A stretch of 64,000 nt of DNA from Parus major (GCF_001522545.3 NC_031778.1:25042278-25106277); one strand, 5' to 3'; positions 1 to 12,561 are shown, counted from the stretch's first letter. The notes: a model not told the origin generated them from the letters alone. A program made the numbers and translations.

Positions 1-174
1 CAAGAAAGCCTTAGTAAGTGTCAGGACTGCTGATGGCATCATCTTTTCTACTTTCTGAAGATACTTCACAGCTGTCAAAGGACATACGTTTCTCATGCTG
101 GGACTGCAAAGGACGTGAGGCAGCTGCACAGGGTCCGCAAGATAGAATATCTGGAGAACTTTATTTCCTGATTC
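1..174 (-). CDS. HPS3: HPS3 exon 11 (runs off the left edge)
   Basis: The acceptor cttttatttcaatag precedes GAATCAGG. It encodes [19 protein letters not shown] and [10 protein letters not shown], aligning with human HPS3. The exon is cut by the window start. Confidence 0.88.
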
Positions 175-3100
175 CTATTGAAATAAAAGCCATTTGACAG
201 CTCAGACCTCTTCAGATATCCATTCTTCTATGGCATATTAAAATAGTGCAGTTCTGTTGTTTTGTTTTTTGTGACTGGTTTGTTTGTATTTTTTTAAAAC
301 GGAGAAGTTCAGTTTAGCGATCAAATCACAGCGCCTTTCCTGCCGCTCTACTGGTAATAGTAAAGGATTGCTAACTGGTAGTGATTCAACCCATATTCTG
401 GCATGCTAAGAAGAACATCTACCACCAAAATGAATTGTTTTTAGCAATCTGTACGATTTACCTGTGATCAAAGAAACAGTTTGTTTTGCTACAGAAATGA
501 GAGATGACAGAAATTTGAGGCAAGGCTTTCTTAAAACAGAAGTGTCTCTGTGCAAGTGGGAACCAGATGATAGCAACATGCATCATGATAGCCAAACCTG
601 TAAGATGTTGCTTGAACACAGTCCAAAGCATCACAGGTGCTGTTTGCTATTCAACAAAAATGGGAAAATAAAGATAATGTGAAAAAGAATAACTGTAAAA
701 CTAAAAAAAAGCAGTTCAGCATTTTCAAAGGGAAAGTGATTAATATTTGACACACAATTCTTAAAATCAGAACTAAATTAGCAGATTACAAATAAACCAA
801 CTTTTTTCTACCTTACTTAATTCTTCATTTGAGTCTTCATTAAGAGAATGAGTTAAGTAAAATATAAATCCTTTCGCGTATGTCTGCATTTCATCACCTT
901 CTGAAACTAGTCTCTTTAAAACTTCAGTCATGGATAAACCTGACATTCTGTAGTATGGCAAAGCAAGGTGGTAATCCTTTGTGTCAAACCTGAAGGAAAT
1001 AGAGAGGAAGGAAAAACATAGCAAAACAACTAAGGGCAATGCTTTTGCCATCACTGTAAGAATTAAAACTAAATCAAACTAAGTCGCAGGCACATCAGTT
1101 ATCTGCATATATTGTTCATGTTCAACGTAGTTCCATTGAGTTCAATATAATTCTGAGTAATTAAATTCTGTTCAACGGCAATAAAGACAACCAGCTACTG
1201 AAGAGAGGACTAGGTTAGGCTGGTTTTGTAAAACACAAAAGTTTGTATTAAATATACAGTACTAATGCAAAATAGCAAAGAATTATGGATTTTCATTTTA
1301 AGGTTACGCTACTGGAAACACAGCTCACCTATGCCACTTTGACATCTAAAACATACCTGCCGTAGCAGTCTCCTAAGAAGGCACAACTTTCTCTGAATGC
1401 TTTTAGAAGATCTTCCTTCTCATCTGATTTAAGGAAATGAGGGTCCATCATAGCTGCTCTGACCAATAAGTGAGCCTCACTTAGAAGATGGATGCAGCTC
1501 TCAGTTTTAACATTTTCGTAAGTTCTACTATAATCTACCTAGAACAGACACAGGATATACTTAGGCTCCTGACAAAAATTAAGAATATACAGGAACAACT
1601 CTAATGAGGACAGCAGCCATTTGAAACAGGATTATGGGCTACTCAAAAGAAATACATTACACTATATTCAGCAAATTCAGAGATTAATTAACAATACTTA
1701 TTTTTAGTTAGCAAACAACAAAAGCAGGAGTTGGGCAATACCATTTCTCTGTAAAGCTGAATTGTTGAAACAGTGTTTATAATATATAAATTCCAACCAG
1801 GCTCTGACTCAGAATTTGTTCTGGATTTGATGCTGTCAGTCTTTCTGGAACTAAAGAAAAGAGTTGAGTTGTCAGTGTTGAAATAAACATTATGCAACCA
1901 AAAAACCCCCACTCACTTTGTAATTCAAATGCATAAATAGGTATGTTTGCAGAGCAGTAAGTGCCGGAGAGTTAAGCTGTGAATTTATGTCATACTGGCT
2001 AATAACAGAACGGGGAAAGGCATGTTCATAAAATAGAGTCATCATCAGAAGTGTCCACTACATCTTCTCCTGTGCTTAACACCAGGGAGTATCAGGAATC
2101 ATAGAATCATCAAATGGCTTGGCTTGGACCTTAAAGATCATCTAGTTCTATCCCCCATGTCATAGGCATGGGATGCCACCCACTGAACCAGTCAGATAGC
2201 CCAGGGCCTTATCCAACCAGACCTTGAACAGTTAAGTAATTTAAATTAGCTGTTTAATCTCCTATAAGGACTTAGCGGATGTTTGCCCCTGCAGCTCTGT
2301 CAAAGCGTTTGACAAGACATAGCATAAAGAGGTATCAGAATGCTTTTATTCTAAAATGTTGGCTCCATCTGTAAAGCCTTAAGGTTAAAAACACTGTAGG
2401 AAAACGGACTCTTTTTGTTCTGGTTTTTAATTTTATTTTAACTGTACAGATGTAAAGATGTTTACATCTTTATTTTAAAATGATGGTGCTACATAGCTTA
2501 GTATTGTCCAACTTACTTTCTTTACAGAAGACAAAAAGTATATCTTCTGCAAATGCCAATTAGAGTATGTGAAACAACACAATTGGCAGAAAATGTGCTT
2601 TATACAAGAAAACTACAGTATTTTGAATACTTATTTCTCCTGACAGGTTTCTCCTCTTCTTCTTCTGAATAATGTCTGCTCTAGACTTTAAGTAATACTG
2701 GTTCAAATAACTCTTCAATCAACTAAAGCTGTCCCACTCTTGTTAATTAACTTAAACTGACTTTAAATGTGGTTTCTGAACAGTTGTTTAGAATAGCTGC
2801 TTAGCTGTTTATGAAAAGCCTTCAAAAATGGAAAGAGAATAGCAGTTGCCATGGAAACCCATAAAAGTCACATATGCCTCTGGCTACACACATGCTACAA
2901 CAGTAACTTGGGGCTAAATCTGATCCAACTTCTGTCACGGATAACTACAGTGATGTTTGCAACTTTCTCAGAAAGAACTCTTAGCCAGGTAGACATTTAA
3001 GATAAGACATTTAATTTTGTGCTGCAACATATTTGTAACCTGTAGCTTTGGCACTACATATTTTTGGTACTCTACGTTTTTAGTCCAGATAAATATTTTT

Positions 3101-6100
3101 TCAATTCTCATGAGAAATTCTTAGTAATGTTATTTTAACATGTTGCTGATTTCCAGCATTTGTGGCTTTATGCTCATTTCTTCTATGTCAATAAATACAA
3201 CACAATTGGGAAAAAAAGCTTGATTGCTCTCCTCAGTCACTGAGAAGGCAATTATTTCTAATGAGTTTTTCAACAGAAGAACCACTCTTAAATTGCAATA
3301 TCCACAAGTTCAGCACTGTACACAGAGCTATAAGTACCATCTCCCTAAAAGACACAAATCCTTACAGCATCCTTCTTGTAGGCTTTCTTCTTTCAGTAAT
3401 ATCTTCTGTGTCTGCCTTAGTCAAAAGAATTATATGGTTTTTGAAATGACAGATAGCTCTTGGTCCTATAAAAAGCTGCATTCTTAATGTACAGACATCG
3501 AGTGTGACAGGTGGACAAGCCTACAAAGGAAAGTGACTGTTTTGTAATTTCACTTGGCATGTACATTGAATTTTTAAATAAATCAGAAAAAAAAAGTAAG
3601 CTTTGTACAATGATCTGACATTAAAAACATTCACTGACTTTCCTAACTTTGAGTGCTTCATTTAAGCAAGAATAAAAAATACTCATAAATGCCTAACAAG
3701 AATCATTTAATAGTGAGTGAAAAAAAATATTTCATTCTTCAAAGTATCTGCACAGTTTCAGCTATGTTTCTCAAAATAATTGAGTCTGAGGTAGATGCCT
3801 AACATGGAAAACTTTATCCTGAACAGTTTGAATTTGGCGAAGTTTTAAAAGACTGCCTGCTTATAATTCAGTTGCTTATAAAAAGCTATTACAGATAGAA
3901 GTATTATATTTGCTTGCCTACTGTTACCTTATACAGCCAGTATTATTTCCCTGATTTGTTCTATATGCACTTTTCATGTAAAACATATGCTGTTACCTAT
4001 AGTGGACCAAAAAATTGAAAAATGCAACCTCATTTGCATAGAAATGTTCTAAATTTACAGCTTTAAAAAGACAAAATACTACACTTACAAATTAACATAC
4101 AGTGAAACAAGACAACAAAACATTACAGGTGTAACCTGCTTTTTGAAGACACCTCAACATTTCTTGAAGGAGGTGGAGGCCTACAGTAGTGATCTGGAGG
4201 ATCTAGACTGTCCTGGGCTAATAAGACCCAGAAAGAGGCAGGTCTAAAACTGGTTTTAAAAAACAGCAGGAAAAATGGTAATAGCAAATAATAAAAAACC
4301 ATAACACTTCCAACTCCGCGTTAGGGTAGGGACATCCATGAGGGAACGGGCCCATGAAGGACTCACACCAGCGCAGGGATGCCCCTGAGGGACTGTAGCC
4401 CATGGAGGGGTCCATGCCAGAGTGGGTGGGCACGCTGTGGATGGCAAGCTGCAGCACGGAAATGTGTAGGACTGCAGCCTTTACACCTCTCCAAAACTCC
4501 TGCATACACAGAAAGTGTGTCAGTTGACTGACTGGAGGAACTGCAACGGATTTCAATGTAACCCACCATGAAAACGCAGAAAGCTGAGACTGGAGACTGG
4601 ACAGGAGAGACTGTGTCATGTGCTGGTATTTGCTATCCAGAGCAAAGAATACATGTTTGGCTCTTGAAAATTTTATTTATAAAACTTCTGCTGGCCTATG
4701 GTTTCTTTATGTCTGCTGACTACATGCTCAGAAGAAATCCTTAAATGCTATCTTAAAATAAACCTCTCTCTATCCTTCCTACTACATTTATTAATGTGTA
4801 TCACAATCTTTAAATTCAGTAGATTTTTACTGATAAGCAATTTAAGGAAGGTGGAAAGTTTAGACCTCCAAGTAGCAAAAGCCCTCCTTCAAAAAACATG
4901 CCCTAAGTATCTGGTAGCAGACCTCTTTGACTGCCTACATGCCTCTTAGAAAAACTGGTTTTTCAAGGACACCTAAGAGAGAGAAACAGACAACAAGACA
5001 AGAAAAATCTTTTTTAAGTTTTATGCAGAAGAGCATGGAATTTAGTTTAAAAATAAGTGTTTTTATAGCTTTTCATGTTTTTGAAAACATTCTACTAATG
5101 GTCTACAATTTTACATGGCAATAACAGGTTGTTTCATTGAGATATCTGCAGGCCACCAAAATACAACACGTCATTCATTTTGGATATTATTATATTGGTT
5201 CAGCCACCAGGAACTAACAGGATTTCAAAATATAAGTCAACTAAGTGTCATACCACTACCCTCATTCCATTAGTGAGATAATGAGAGGTGTACCTTCACA
5301 GTCGTGTCGATATAGGGATCCTCACCACGAGCTGCTGCTGCACTGCATCGCACTGTGAAGCACTGCAGGCTCTGACTAGAGCAAAAGAAGAAAACACAGC
5401 AATGAAGGAAAGAAATTAAGATTTGATAAAAATCAAGTAGCCAAGACTACAGTGAATCGGCTGTTTTTCCTTTGAAGAAATGGGCTTAAAAGCCCAAGCA
5501 GTAGGGTATGATGAACTACCACATGAGCCTGCCTTGAGATTTCCAGGAGGCTATGAAGGATGTATCAGAGGCAAAAAAAAAAAAAAAATTTAAAAAAGGT
5601 CAGCAGCATAGAGAAACAGTCATACTATCAGTAAAACCATAAACACAGTACCTTGTAATGACATGCAGGAACTGTGGAGTGAGGACTGCCTGCTCTGACT
5701 TCTCTGAATATTGGTAAGTAGAAATTAGCTCTACTAACTTTCCAATGGAGTAGAGATATCCAACATAAGGTAAAGAGAAAAAGCAGAAGAGACTCAGAAG
5801 TTTTCTCTTGTTCTCAGTTTCCTCATAGGCTGTTGTAGAAATTCCTAGATGTAACAATGAGAAAGGCATTTTATATACTTCATAAATAAAACCCTGGCAA
5901 TTCCATTCCAAGCATGATGTGTAATAGAATCAAACATGCCCAAGTTGCAGACTAGTTTTCTTAGAAGCTTGTAAAAAGAAGTTCTATATGAAGCTCAGTG
6001 CATATGTCAAAAACTTCTATGACATGTTGTCTCATTTGGAGGCATTTTCACAAAATATTAGATTTAGCACCTAGTGAAGAAATTCAGTAGTTCTAACAGC

Positions 6101-9100
6101 ATTATTAAAGTCACTACAGTTATGCATCCATGAACTGAAAGCCTGATTTTAGACAATTACTTTTAAATTGGAATGAATACTCATCCGGAACTGCAGCTCA
6201 CAAAAAAATAAAGGTCATTATTTATGGGGAGGAAAGGCTGGAAATGGCAGAATTTATTAGGATGCCACTTTAGCAGGTAACAGCTGCGTTTGAATTCTAC
6301 AGACACTCTTGTCAAAGCCTGTAAATCACACAAGAGTATAAGACAGCAAGTGGTTCATTCTTTTCAGTCATCTGCAGTCAGCTGCAGTTAAATGAGGCAT
6401 TGCTACTTAGCAGACAGTAAACCATCTCAAACTGAGTGAGCAGTCAATATAAGTCAAGGGCCAACCATGTCCTGGGATGCATCAGGCCCAGCATTGCTGG
6501 GGGTCAGGGATGGGATTGTCCCACTCTGCTCTGCACTTGGGGCAGCATTATCTCGATAGAATCCTGGGGGCAGCTTGGGGCACTACAATACAAGAAGGAT
6601 ATAAACCTATTAGAGAAGAGACTAAGGGAGTGCTGCAAAGACAGTGAAGAGTCTGAGGGGAGGCTAAAGGAGGAGGGCATTTGGTTTGTTCAGCCTGGAG
6701 GAGACTGAGGAGAGGCCTAAGAGCATTCTATGTCCAGTTCCTGAGGGAATGGCATGAAGCTATGACAGGGAGATTTAGATTGGGTATTAGGAAAAGGTTT
6801 TTCCCCAGAGGGTGGTCAGGCACTGGCACAGGCTCCTCAAGGCAGGGGTCATGGCCCAAACCTGCCAGAGCTCAAGGAGCATTTGGAAAATGTTCTCAGG
6901 CACTCGGTGGGACTCTTGGGGTTCTCCTGCGCAGGGCCAGGAGTTGGATTCAATGATCCTTGTGAGTCCCTTCCAACTCAGGACATTCTATGATACTACA
7001 AAATCTGACTGCTAACAAACAGCATTAAATTCTTCCATGGGTCTTTTGGAGCTTGAGTTAGTGAACCCCTAAAATCTGCATTAATTCCTTCCAGTTTTAA
7101 TTAAGGCCCTTCAGAAAGGTAACCAGTACCTTAGTAATTATTAAGGTTTACTACTCTGATTTCCTCAGCTGGCTAAGTGGCAGTCTAGTATCCTGCAAAA
7201 CTAAGGAGAATTTTATTAACTCAGTATAAAGAGTGACTGTTTTGCAACTCAAAATTTATCAACGAAGAACTGATAAAAACTGATTTAGTCACACTTTTGG
7301 TGTGTTGAATTGGTATTTTAGTGCAAGGTTTATGTAGAACTTGGAGAAATTATGACTTTTTTGTTAACAGCAGCTCAGTTTAAATTGCTGAAAAGGGACA
7401 AAGTATCTGAATTTAAAAACAAATCATACAGAAATCACACGGTGTATGAAACAGGATACACAAAGAAGCTCTCTCCTTTCATAAGTCTCACAGTCACCAT
7501 TATGCATTCATGCATATCCATATACCTGTCTGGTATACAGGAAGCAGTTGAACAGAGTGCAACTTTGTCTCTTCACAAAACCCAAAAGGCGACTGGTGGG
7601 GTGCAAAACGTCTAGGAAAAAAAGTCCGAAATAACATGGGACTGCAGTGAGAAACGACGATATATGTTGGACAAGTAAACAGCACTGCTACAAGAGGCAC
7701 AGCTCATGTTTTAACACTCAACAACAATGCACACTCCTACTACCAATGCCATTAGCACAGCAACACCAAGAAGCACATGGCACACCTAGATAGAACTCCA
7801 TATATTGAGATCCTCTCTGCTTGTCTGCAAAATGCATGCCAAAGTTTGACATCACTGAAGAAATCCCGCAATTGATTTTGACCTCAATTTAACCTTTTTT
7901 TTCCTCTTTCTTTTTAGTCCACTGAGCTATTGGAACATCATGCCACCTCTAATACTCTTTTTATACAATTATGTGTCATCCTTTTCCCTGTTTTGCTTTG
8001 GAATTCACTGTTGGACCCTGACATCCATTCTTCCTCAGCTTTTGATAGAAATTTTGATGAAAGAGGAAGACTAAATAAGCTTCCTGAGGAAGGGACCTGG
8101 AGAGGCAGGTGCTGAACTTGTCTGCCTGGGATCCTGGGACAAGACACCTGGGAAAGGCTCGAAGCTGTGCCAGGAAAGGTTCAGACTCGATGTGAAGAAG
8201 TATTTTCTTAGCAAGATTGGTGAAAAACTGAAAAGGCTTCCTAGAGAGGTGGTTGATGCCCTAGACCTGTCCCTGTTTAAGAGGCATTTGGATTGCGCCC
8301 TTAATAATGCGCTTTAATAGTGGCTCACCCCAAAAGTGGTTAGGCAGTTGCACTAGATGATTGCTGCAGATCCCTTCCAAGTGAAATATTCCAAGATACT
8401 AAAAAATGGGCTTTCTTTGGTATCAAAAGAAACACCAAACCTTATAAAAACCCCAGGAGTTAAAATATCAGGAGTTTCCTTTCAGAAAGACAAAACACAC
8501 AACTCAGTTTGGTTTTTTTGTAGTAAATTAACCCATAAAAGGGAAAATATGTCTATAATACCTGAAAAGCAGATACCGCACTTGGAAGTGCTTTGTGTCT
8601 TCTGTAGGTAACTCTGTGGATTCCAGTGTGATGGGTATCTCACATAGCTTACTTTCTTCCCCAAGCAGTTCCACTGGTTTCTGACATATGATGAACTCAT
8701 CTAATTCAAGCTGTAAAGGATCTGTTGAAGTACTTTCATCTTTCACACCTAAGCAATGAAAATACTACCTTAATTGTTCAAACTATTCCACATGGTAGTA
8801 AGAAAATGGTATGACAATATAAACTAAATACTCCAGTTACATCTACCCTGCTAGCACTGGCTTCCTTAAACCACAAGATTTTGAAAACAGCCTCAACAGT
8901 CTGAATACTTAAGAGTCAAGATTTCTGTAAAAAAAAACCCAAACAGGTAAACTGTTCATTAGAAGGTGAGTTAAAGGCAAATGGCTGCAAATGGCTGGTC
9001 ATCAAAAAGTGTTGACATTTGGCTGAAGAGGTTTTGAGAAGGCAAAGGCAGCTATGACAGGAAGTTGTATTATCTTTAACTCACTTAAGTCCTGGAAAGC

Positions 9101-11499
9101 AAATCCTAATAACACTCAGAAAGTAACTGGAACTTTTCTATGTAGTTTTTAGCAATAAAAAAAATAGGGGCAGGATGCCATTATCTGAGGAAAGACCCAT
9201 CTTCACTCAGTGAAGAGCATTACATTTATATTGTCCCTATCTGAAAAGTCTTATTTACCTTTAAATTTTTTCTAGGTATAGTTTCCATTTCTAAACAACC
9301 ATCCTTTTGAGTTTCTTCAATTACAAAGAAAGGACCTTCCTAAGGTTTGCTGGTGTTGATCTGATAAATATACTTTTGGAGAAGTGGGAATTGATAATTG
9401 ATTATATACAGATTGATGTCTTGCAATACATGGGAATGAAACCTGAGTACATCTGTTTCCGGGATTTCTAGAATTCTAAGGTAAGCCCCGGAATAAGATA
9501 AAGGACCGAAAAAGGAGAATTTGCTTGATTATGGCAGGTTCTGAGCCTAAAAGTTAAAAAAGTACATAGGCATCACAACAAAAACATTCTTAATTGTGTT
9601 AGCCAGTTCCTTAGGCAGTGACACCAATACACTGAACACAGCACACTAAACTACTACCACTTTAACTTGGCCCATTATGGCACCCTAAAACAGGGACCTA
9701 ACTGTGTGACTGCAGAGGCTGCACAATCCTCTAAGTGTGCAGCATGATGGCATATTTGTTTGAAATTTGAAATGTCACCTCCAGCTGCAGGATGGTACAA
9801 CTTTTCATGCTTTAGACTATTTAGCTGATAGTCAGTTATAGGACAATCTGGAAATATTTTCTGAAGGGCAAAGACCTTGTTCAAGACTACTTTCAGAACA
9901 ACAGGAATCAATAAGCAGATTCTTAGAGATTTAAAAAAAAATTAAATTATTTCAGCACCTACCTCCATCCACAGCCTTTTCTGGTGCATTGACTGCCTGA
10001 GCACATTGCTCTGTCCTGTCTGCCCTCTGCTGGACCAGTTCCAGTTTCAGCATTAGAACATCCAGCTCTGTTGTTACAGCTATATGTCTGGCACAAAACG
10101 CAACTTCAGCAGGAATGAGGTTATTAATGTGCAAAATTAAGGAGCGTTCAAAATCTAACACAGTCAAATTCTGATTTATGACCCGGTATTTCAAACAGAA
10201 CATGACTAGTTTATTCTTGCAGCCCACAAGAAGATCTCCATTCACAGGACAACACGAAATGCACAGTGGAGGATCTGAAAGTGGCATTTCAACAACTGAC
10301 ATCTGTTCTTTAAAGGTTTCACTGTATGACTCTTCCATCTTGTGACCAACCATCCGAACACACACGCGAGAACTCCCTGCAGACATGCATCTCCAGTTCA
10401 TATATGCTCTTAGGAAAGTTGCTTTGCTTTTTTCTTCAATTGTCACCAGATAGTCTCCTTAAAAGAAAGCAGTTATACTGATACATCATGAAAAAACAGA
10501 TGACAGTTTCTTTGCCTGCTGTAGTGTGCTACAAAGAACATCTTCAAGGCTCAACTCTTAAAAAAAATTCCAAAAACAGTTTTCACCATTTTTTCTCTAA
10601 CCGAATACAAAGCACAAGCTTCTTTGCTGGGTGGCACACACTTCTCACACCACTAAAAGCAAGGACTTACATATGTAGGTCCAGAGTAACCCCTATGTAA
10701 ATCCTCTCTACAAATTGTGATTGCATACAAGGTTCCCCCCACCTCCCCGCCTTCTTATATCCATTAATGAGGAGATGTTTTGTTCTCCACAGACCATGGA
10801 AGGCAATAGACAGACCACCCACTCCGTGCTCTAAAAACAAACAACAAACCAACAACAACCAAAAAACGCAAAACAAAAACACCGAAACAACCCCCAAAAG
10901 CAGGGGAGGGAGCACAGACCGCAACCGAGCCGTAGGCAGACGACGAAGGGAGATGTGGCTTCCACCCCTCCCTGCAGGCCCAAGCGCCGCCGGCGCTGGA
11001 ACCGGCCCGCGTTTCCCAGCCCGGCCCGCTGGCCAGCCCGCTCTAGAAGGCGCGCCTCACCTCCGGCTCGGAAGCAGCCTGAGAAAGGGGCTGAGGGGGA
11101 GGCGGGTGGAAGGGCCAGGCCCTCCTGCCGCGGCGGAACCCGAGCAGCTTTGTTCGCCTCCCGGAGCCCCCCATCCCCGCCCGGCGGAGCTCCAGGGCCG
11201 CTCCACGTACTCGAGCCTGACGCGTCCCGGCCTCTGCAGCCGACCACTCACGGACCCAGCCATGGCTGGGACTGACCTGTCGAGCTGTGCGCCATGCGCA
11301 GCACCGGACCCAGCGTGGCGAAGGAGCCCAGGGCCTCGCAGCGGCCCTGTTCGTGCACGGCGAACACCTCCACCTTGCAGCTGGCCGCCGTGCTGGCCAC
11401 GAACAGCACGTCTTGGCCGCAGCAGAAGTGCGACGGTTCTTGCTTGCAGGGCACTACTCGCTGTGACCCGAACGGGTGCAGATTGTACAGCTGCACCAT
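1..11499 (-). CDS. HPS3: HPS3, BLOC-2 complex subunit (partial, exons 1-11)
   Basis: HPS3 is a subunit of BLOC-2 (with HPS5 and HPS6), a cytosolic complex that routes cargo to melanosomes, platelet dense granules and other lysosome-related organelles. Eleven coding exons can be joined with GT-AG introns: 11277-11499, 9963-10457, 8562-8748, 7526-7611, 5652-5844, 5294-5375, 3366-3520, 1742-1850, 1357-1538, 812-989 and 1-174. The first ten total 1890 nt, exactly 630 codons, so all phases close; with the last partial exon 688 residues are visible of about 1000 in human HPS3. Similarity to human HPS3 is clear throughout, for example the N-terminus [13 protein letters not shown] and the blocks [23 protein letters not shown] and [11 protein letters not shown]. 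The C-terminal third lies beyond the left edge. No internal stop or frameshift was seen. Introns hold CR1 copies but no other gene. Confidence 0.95.
812..989 (-). CDS. HPS3: HPS3 exon 10
   Basis: The acceptor is tttccttcag and the donor AGTAAG|gtagaa (phase 0). It encodes [19 protein letters not shown] and [12 protein letters not shown]. Confidence 0.92.
1357..1538 (-). CDS. HPS3: HPS3 exon 9
   Basis: The acceptor is tctgttctag and the donor GGCAG|gtatgt. It encodes [19 protein letters not shown] followed by [13 protein letters not shown]. Confidence 0.91.
1742..1850 (-). CDS. HPS3: HPS3 exon 8
   Basis: The acceptor is cttttctttag and the donor GAAATG|gtattg. It encodes [19 protein letters not shown], matching human HPS3. 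Confidence 0.91.
2097..2230 (-). mobile_element. CR1 LINE 3' fragment
   Basis: It opens with aatcatagaatcat, the reverse complement of the CR1 tail, followed by the 'ggcttggacc ttaaagatca' block typical of inverted CR1 3' ends. It lies in HPS3 intron 7. Confidence 0.8.
3366..3520 (-). CDS. HPS3: HPS3 exon 7
   Basis: The acceptor is cctttgtag and the donor ATGCT|gtaagg. It encodes [17 protein letters not shown] and [15 protein letters not shown]. The frame continues into exon 8 as RRML-SRKT, like human KRLLSRKD. Confidence 0.9.
4140..4500. repeat. GC-richer repeat-like segment, possible LTR-element piece
   Basis: In HPS3 intron 6 a patch with 'cccatgaagg', 'cccctgaggg' and 'cccatggaggggtcc' stands out from AT-rich intron sequence. 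It resembles avian interspersed repeats I cannot name with certainty. The open frames across it are not HPS3. Confidence 0.3.
5294..5375 (-). CDS. HPS3: HPS3 exon 6
   Basis: This 82-nt exon has acceptor gctctag and donor GTGAAG|gtacac. It encodes [19 protein letters not shown], near-identical to human HPS3. Confidence 0.9.
5652..5844 (-). CDS. HPS3: HPS3 exon 5
   Basis: The acceptor is acatctag and the donor TACAAG|gtactg. It encodes [18 protein letters not shown] and [12 protein letters not shown], among the best conserved HPS3 blocks. Confidence 0.93.
6437..6995 (+). mobile_element. CR1 LINE 3' fragment
   Basis: A long sense CR1 3' end runs from 'catcaggcccagcattgc' through 'ggattcaatgatcc' to the terminal 'cattctatgat'. 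It lies in HPS3 intron 4; frames in it are decayed CR1, not host exons. Confidence 0.88.
7526..7611 (-). CDS. HPS3: HPS3 exon 4
   Basis: The acceptor ttttcctag and donor ACAG|gtatat bound an 86-nt exon encoding RRFAP..., then [14 protein letters not shown], as in human HPS3. The phases join exons 3 and 5. Confidence 0.9.
8075..8400 (+). mobile_element. CR1 LINE 3' fragment
   Basis: Sense CR1-type text ('tctgcctgggatcctggga', 'gaagctgtgccaggaaagg', 'gatcccttccaa') ends at a decayed tail near 8400, just beyond HPS3 exon 3. Confidence 0.78.
8562..8748 (-). CDS. HPS3: HPS3 exon 3
   Basis: The acceptor is ttgcttag and the donor TTTTCAG|gtatta. It encodes [17 protein letters not shown], which aligns with the acidic linker of human HPS3. 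A CR1 copy ends just downstream in the following intron. Confidence 0.9.
9963..10457 (-). CDS. HPS3: HPS3 exon 2
   Basis: The acceptor cttttaag precedes GAGACTATCTGG (DYLVTIEE), and the donor is GGAG|gtaggt. It encodes the beta-propeller-like N-terminal region including [17 protein letters not shown] and the LDFERSL block. The human clathrin-box LLDFE reads VLDFE here (10147-10161). Confidence 0.93.
10820..10900. repeat. CAA/AAAC-rich low-complexity tract
   Basis: A run of aacaaacaac-type units lies in HPS3 intron 1. It has no coding value. Confidence 0.8.
11277..11499 (-). CDS. HPS3: HPS3 exon 1 (start codon)
   Basis: ATG at 11499-11497 opens [19 protein letters not shown], matching the HPS3 N-terminus. 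The start lies in a CpG island. The exon ends in the phase-1 donor ACAG|gtcagt. Confidence 0.93.
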
Positions 11500-11760
11500 G
11501 GTCCCGAAAAGTTCCGCTGTAGCAGCGGAGGGAGCACCCGCAGCCTCCCGGGGCGGCGCCCTCCACTTCCGCGGTGGGCAGAGCCGCCTCCGGGCGGCGC
11601 TGTGCGGGGGCGGCTGCGGCCGGCAGTGTGCGGCTGCCCCGGGACAGGTACTCTCCTACCTGTCCGTAGGTAGGAGGTTCCGTGTGCGTGGCCTTGGCGT
11701 GTTTCCACTGCAGAGTGAGCACCCCCGGAACCTTCCGTCATGGCAGAGTAGCGCTGTACA
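11500..11760 (-). promoter_or_regulatory. HPS3 CpG-island promoter and 5' UTR region
   Basis: This GC- and CpG-rich stretch lies immediately upstream of the HPS3 ATG, with Ets-like CACTTCCG near 11567 and GC-box-like runs. There is no TATA box on the minus strand. In human the HLTF start would face this promoter; I see no HLTF first exon on the plus strand here. Confidence 0.55.
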
Positions 11761-12094
11761 CTAGTGGAGCTCTTGAGTGGGAAGAGCAACTGGAAGTGAT
11801 CGTTGAGGTGTGAGACGGATTGGGAACGGTGGCTCGTAAATGGAAGACCTTGATGATGGGTGTTTGGTCGGTGGTTTGTGTGCGGAGCAGGCTTCACTTG
11901 GGCACGGCTTGGAGCCGCTACCGCCGGCAGGAGCATGCCTAATGCATTAGGCTACTGAAACCTGGGCTCTTCCAGTTCTCCCAGCGTCAAAAATAGAAAC
12001 TTTTTTGTATTTAAATACAGCAGTTCTTTCTTAATAACCAACAAAAAAAAATTAACACCCAACCCAACAACCCACCCCAAAAAGCCTAGTTATT

Positions 12095-12236
12095 TCACAG
12101 AATATTCCCAGGTAGAAGGGATCCACAAGGATCACTTGAGTCCAACTCTTAGCTGAATGGCCTATATGGGAATTGAAACCACAACCTTGGTATTGTTAGC
12201 ACCGTGCTCTAACCAGTTGGGTCAGCACTTTTTACA
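12095..12236 (-). mobile_element. tRNA-Ile-derived SINE with CR1-like tail (TguSINE1-like)
   Basis: Read on the minus strand, the element begins with a tRNA-like head (A-box-like pairing with AACTGGTTAGAGCAC, then GGTGCTAACAATACCAAGG and a B-box-like GGTTTCAATTCC). It ends in a CR1-type 3' tail: ATCCTTGTGGATCCCTTCTA, then TTCTGTGAA. This is the structure of TguSINE1 of songbirds (known family; not verified by search). It lies between HPS3 and the tubulin gene. Confidence 0.7.
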
Positions 12237-12470
12237 CAAAGCCAAGTGTCCTATGATAGAGCTGCTTCTATGTGTCTCTAAAGCTCTATTCATGTGAGCA
12301 TACTAGTAAAGGATATTCGATTTTTTTTTACTATGCTAATGTAGGAAGGTAAAAATTACTATGCTCTTTTAAAGCAGGTAACAGATCAGCTAGTCTCAAA
12401 CTGTCCTTCCTTCATGAATACACACATTAATAGTGAAGAAAAAAAAAAGCAGCAGTATAATCTTTGGAAC

Positions 12471-12476
12471 TTTATT
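12471..12476 (-). terminator. Polyadenylation signal of the alpha-tubulin gene
   Basis: AATAAA on the minus strand, about 86 nt past the stop codon at 12562-12564. It is the first canonical signal after the gene. Confidence 0.65.
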
Positions 12477-12561
12477 TGGAAGCACATTTGAAAACAAACA
12501 AGGTTCTGCAGTTATTTGTTGTTTTTTTTTTGTAAACAGATTTTTCCAGGCTTTAGTTTTC

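Noticed and set aside
6436..7015. Plus-strand frames of 67-91 codons
   Set aside because: They are inside a CR1 3' fragment.
10767..11522. 251-codon open frame on the plus strand over HPS3 exon 1
   Set aside because: It is antisense to the HPS3 promoter and first exon, lies in CpG-rich DNA where stops are scarce, and begins in a CAA-rich tract. No similarity is recognised.
11057..11936. Long minus-strand frames around HPS3 exon 1
   Set aside because: They are alternative frames of the CpG island; the true HPS3 frame ([10 protein letters not shown]) is in a different phase and splices at 11277.
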